Position numbers and translations under genes: made by a program
Shown here: positions 5,574-7,076 of the stretch, in pieces
Layout: each line of letters opens with the position of its first letter
Position numbering within the stretch: the first letter of the stretch is position 1
Notes under the pieces: model-generated
Database searches by the model: none
What the model was told of the DNA's origin: nothing
The model's input: only the letters and a program-made list of their open reading frames with translations
Origin: an uncultured Lysobacter sp.
GTDB taxonomy: Bacteria; Pseudomonadota; Gammaproteobacteria; Xanthomonadales; Xanthomonadaceae
NCBI GenBank assembly: GCA_946480055.1
Contig: CAMLID010000128.1
Span: 1-7,076, forward strand
DNA: 7,076 nt
Reading direction: 5' to 3'

Positions 5574-5642
5574 AATCGCGGCTTATGCCGCTCTCACAGA
5601 AGGCAAGTACGACCCGCTTTGGGAGCGGCGTAAGCCGCGATT
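5574..5642. repeat. Degenerate class 1 REP pair, divergent arrangement
   Basis: The arms are 5574-5597 (minus orientation, head decayed to GTGA, loop ATAA) and 5619-5642 (plus orientation, head decayed to TTGG, loop GTAA). Both keep the GCGGC/GCCGC stem and share the ending GATT instead of GACC. They pair with each other over about 24 nt with three non-identical positions. Here the tails point outward relative to the doublet at 2989-3058. Lying 31 bp past the HAD stop, the pair could form a stem-loop at the end of the trpC-HAD transcript. Confidence 0.72.
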
Positions 5643-5673
5643 GCGCAACCCCGACGGTCTGCGCTGGCCTTGC

Positions 5674-6414
5674 CTAAGCCGCCGCCGAGGCGACCGCGTC
5701 GCCGCCGCGCCCGGGACAACCCCAATTGAGGATCGGCGTGCCCGGAGGCAGCACCTGCCGGAACATCTCGATCCGGCGCGGTTTCGGGTTGACCACGACC
5801 GGCCGGCGCGCGGCCTTGAGCAGCGGCAGGTCGGCGCTGCTGTCGGAATAGGCGACCTCGACCGGCGCGGTATAACCGGCCTCGCGCAGCATGGTCATCT
5901 TCATTTCGGAGTGGCAATGGCGCAGCGCGCCGACCGCGCCCAGGCGCGGACCGACCAGGGTGCCGACCACAGGCACGTCCTCGTGGGCGACGAAGGCCAG
6001 GATCGCGCGCGCCAGCTCCGGCGGCGCGCCGGTGGCGATCACCACTCGGTCGCCGCGCTCGCGGTGATGATGCAGCACGTCCAGCGCCACCGGCAGCAGC
6101 CGGCGCCGGATCTCGTCGGTATGCGCAGCGACGTAGCGGTCGATGGCGGCGTCGAACTCGCGGCGCCCGCCCATGCCGACCGAACCGACCCAGACGAAGC
6201 CGGAAATACCGACCCGCCGGGTCGGCAGGAAGGCGATCATCGGCCCGAACACCGGCGCGATCAGCAGCGCCAGCACCTGCCGCCACCACGAGCGCCGGAT
6301 CAGCCAGGCGAACAGATGGCTACCGGAATCGCCGTCGTAGAGGGTGTGGTCGAAGTCGAACACCACCAGCGGCGCGTCCTCGCGCGCGGGCGGGAAGCGG
6401 CCCGCCGCGCTCAT
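5674..6414 (-). CDS. HAD-IB phosphatase, PgpC/YfhB-like
   Basis: The 246-residue protein carries all HAD motifs. Motif I is [14 protein letters not shown], with nucleophile D20 and acid D22; motif II is IATGAPPE (T128); motif III is K172 (HSEMKMTML); motif IV is [11 protein letters not shown] (D191, D195). Between motifs I and II lies a hydrophobic stretch (residues 47-64, [18 protein letters not shown]) and [10 protein letters not shown], the arrangement I recall in E. coli YfhB/PgpC, a phosphatidylglycerophosphatase. Dephosphorylation of PGP at the membrane is therefore a reasonable guess, but other HAD-IB enzymes are phosphoserine phosphatases. The start ATG overlaps the trpC stop as ATGA, so translation is probably coupled. 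The frame is open upstream to 6651, but that part is an arginine-rich shadow of trpC. The stop is TAG. Confidence 0.87.
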   Translation of the reverse strand: MSAAGRFPPAREDAPLVVFDFDHTLYDGDSGSHLFAWLIRRSWWRQVLALLIAPVFGPMIAFLPTRRVGISGFVWVGSVGMGGRREFDAAIDRYVAAHTDEIRRRLLPVALDVLHHHRERGDRVVIATGAPPELARAILAFVAHEDVPVVGTLVGPRLGAVGALRHCHSEMKMTMLREAGYTAPVEVAYSDSSADLPLLKAARRPVVVNPKPRRIEMFRQVLPPGTPILNWGCPGRGGDAVASAAA

Positions 6415-7076
6415 GCCGCGAACAGCCGCTGCAGGGCCGCGCCCGGGTCGCGTTCGCGCATGAAGCTTTCGCCGATCAGGAAGGTCTCGATGCCGGCGGC
6501 GCGCATCTTGGCCACGTCGGCGCCGGTGGCGATGCCGCTCTCGGTGACCAGGGTGCGGTCGCGCGGCACGGCGTCGCGCAGGGCGATGCTGGTGTCCAGC
6601 GAGACCTCGAAGGTGCGCAGGTTGCGGTTGTTGACGCCGATCAGCTCGCAATCGGTCTGCAACGCGCGCTCGAGCTCGTCGATGTCGTGGACCTCGACCA
6701 GCACGTCCATGCCCAGCTCCATCGCCAGACCGGCCATTTCGATCATCGGTCCGTCCTCGAGCGCGGCCACGATCAACAGGATCGCGTCGGCGCCGATCAC
6801 CCGGGCCTCATAGACCTGGTAGGGGTCGATGGTGAAGTCCTTGCGCAGCACCGGCAGCGAGCAGGCCGAGCGCGCCTCGCCCAGGTACAGGTTGCTGCCC
6901 TGGAAGAAGTCGACGTCGGTCAGCACCGACAAGCAGGCCGCGCCGCCGGCCTCGTAGCTGCGCGCGATCTGCGCGGGCTGGAAATCGGCGCGGATCAAGC
7001 CCTTGGACGGACTGGCCTTCTTGACCTCGGCGATCACCGCGGCCTCGCCGGCGGCGTGCTTGCGCTTGATCGCATC
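6411..7076 (-). CDS. trpC: Indole-3-glycerol phosphate synthase, N-terminus cut by window edge
   Basis: TrpC converts carboxyphenylamino-deoxyribulose phosphate to indole-3-glycerol phosphate in tryptophan synthesis. The window holds 221 C-terminal residues of a usual 265 or so. The frame is open to base 7076 ([26 protein letters not shown]), so the GTG at 7037 inside AAVIAEVKK is not the start. TIM-barrel signatures are visible: [13 protein letters not shown] with the catalytic-region lysines, LSVLTD, LRKDF with the general-acid lysine, [28 protein letters not shown] and the phosphate-binding FLIGESFM. This is the single-domain form, with no fused TrpF: the protein ends at RLFAA and its TGA overlaps the HAD start. 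The promoter and any trpD upstream are outside the window. Confidence 0.97.
   Translation of the reverse strand, partial: DAIKRKHAAGEAAVIAEVKKASPSKGLIRADFQPAQIARSYEAGGAACLSVLTDVDFFQGSNLYLGEARSACSLPVLRKDFTIDPYQVYEARVIGADAILLIVAALEDGPMIEMAGLAMELGMDVLVEVHDIDELERALQTDCELIGVNNRNLRTFEVSLDTSIALRDAVPRDRTLVTESGIATGADVAKMRAAGIETFLIGESFMRERDPGAALQRLFAA

Larger units (their letters stand above)
5302..5673. other. Gene-free REP-rich spacer
   Basis: These 372 bp between the convergent GNAT and HAD genes contain no credible gene. Open frames exist (for example plus 5349-5633), but they run through palindromic repeats and have no protein-like composition or homology I recognise. The spacer holds a GC hairpin, two REP-like palindromes of one class, three of another, and a stretch (about 5430-5493) in which I see nothing. 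Confidence 0.8.

Noticed and set aside
5349..5633. 94-residue plus-strand open frame in the spacer
   Set aside because: Made almost entirely of REP palindromes, with no ribosome binding site or recognisable protein features.
5342..5642. CRISPR array
   Set aside because: The repeats are inverted palindromes of two classes with irregular spacing, not direct repeats with uniform spacers.
6415..6651. Upstream start for the HAD phosphatase
   Set aside because: The added 79 residues are an arginine-rich out-of-frame reading of trpC; the ATGA overlap start gives motif I at the usual place.
5473..6813. 446-residue plus-strand open frame
   Set aside because: It begins inside REP repeats and continues antisense to the HAD phosphatase and trpC; not a real gene.

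Overview
The window looks like chromosomal DNA of a GC-rich gammaproteobacterium of the Xanthomonadaceae, most likely Lysobacter or a close relative. Three things point there. One gene encodes a Clp-type CRP homologue with the characteristic Xanthomonas/Lysobacter sequence. The order speD / clp / (HAD) / trpC resembles the layout I recall from Xanthomonas. Several GTAG-headed REP palindromes lie between genes. This is inference from sequence reading; no database was searched.

Layout, left to right. Positions 1-52 (minus) are the 5' two thirds of a tRNA-Gln(CTG), cut by the window edge. Just upstream of it on the same strand is the ribosomal protein operon rplM-rpsI (931 down to 95), which ends in an intrinsic terminator at 70-93. 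The operon has a good sigma70 promoter at 1039-1067 and a leader of about 100 nt. Divergent from it is a GlcF-like iron-sulfur protein (1101-2303), followed by coq7 for ubiquinone synthesis (2313-2957). Both plus-strand genes have a TANNNT box 6-8 nt before the ATG and no Shine-Dalgarno, which suggests leaderless mRNAs. A REP doublet (2989-3058) and a bidirectional terminator (3081-3108) separate coq7 from convergent speD (3917 down to 3126). Divergent from speD is clp (4140-4829), followed 10 bp later by a small GNAT acetyltransferase gene (4840-5301).

Positions 5302-5673 hold no gene but are full of inverted palindromes of two different REP-like classes. The right end is a minus-strand operon: trpC (cut by the edge at 7076), overlapping by ATGA a HAD-IB phosphatase that resembles PgpC/YfhB (6414 down to 5674).

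Most genes are housekeeping: translation, respiratory quinone synthesis, polyamine synthesis and tryptophan synthesis, plus one global regulator. I found no phage, plasmid, CRISPR, toxin or secretion system, and no convincing undescribed multi-gene system. The most interesting content is non-coding: the two REP classes (one with a compensatory base-pair change), the terminator pressed against the rpsI stop codon ahead of a tRNA, the leaderless promoters (one -10 box contains the stop codon of the gene before), and the rplM leader.
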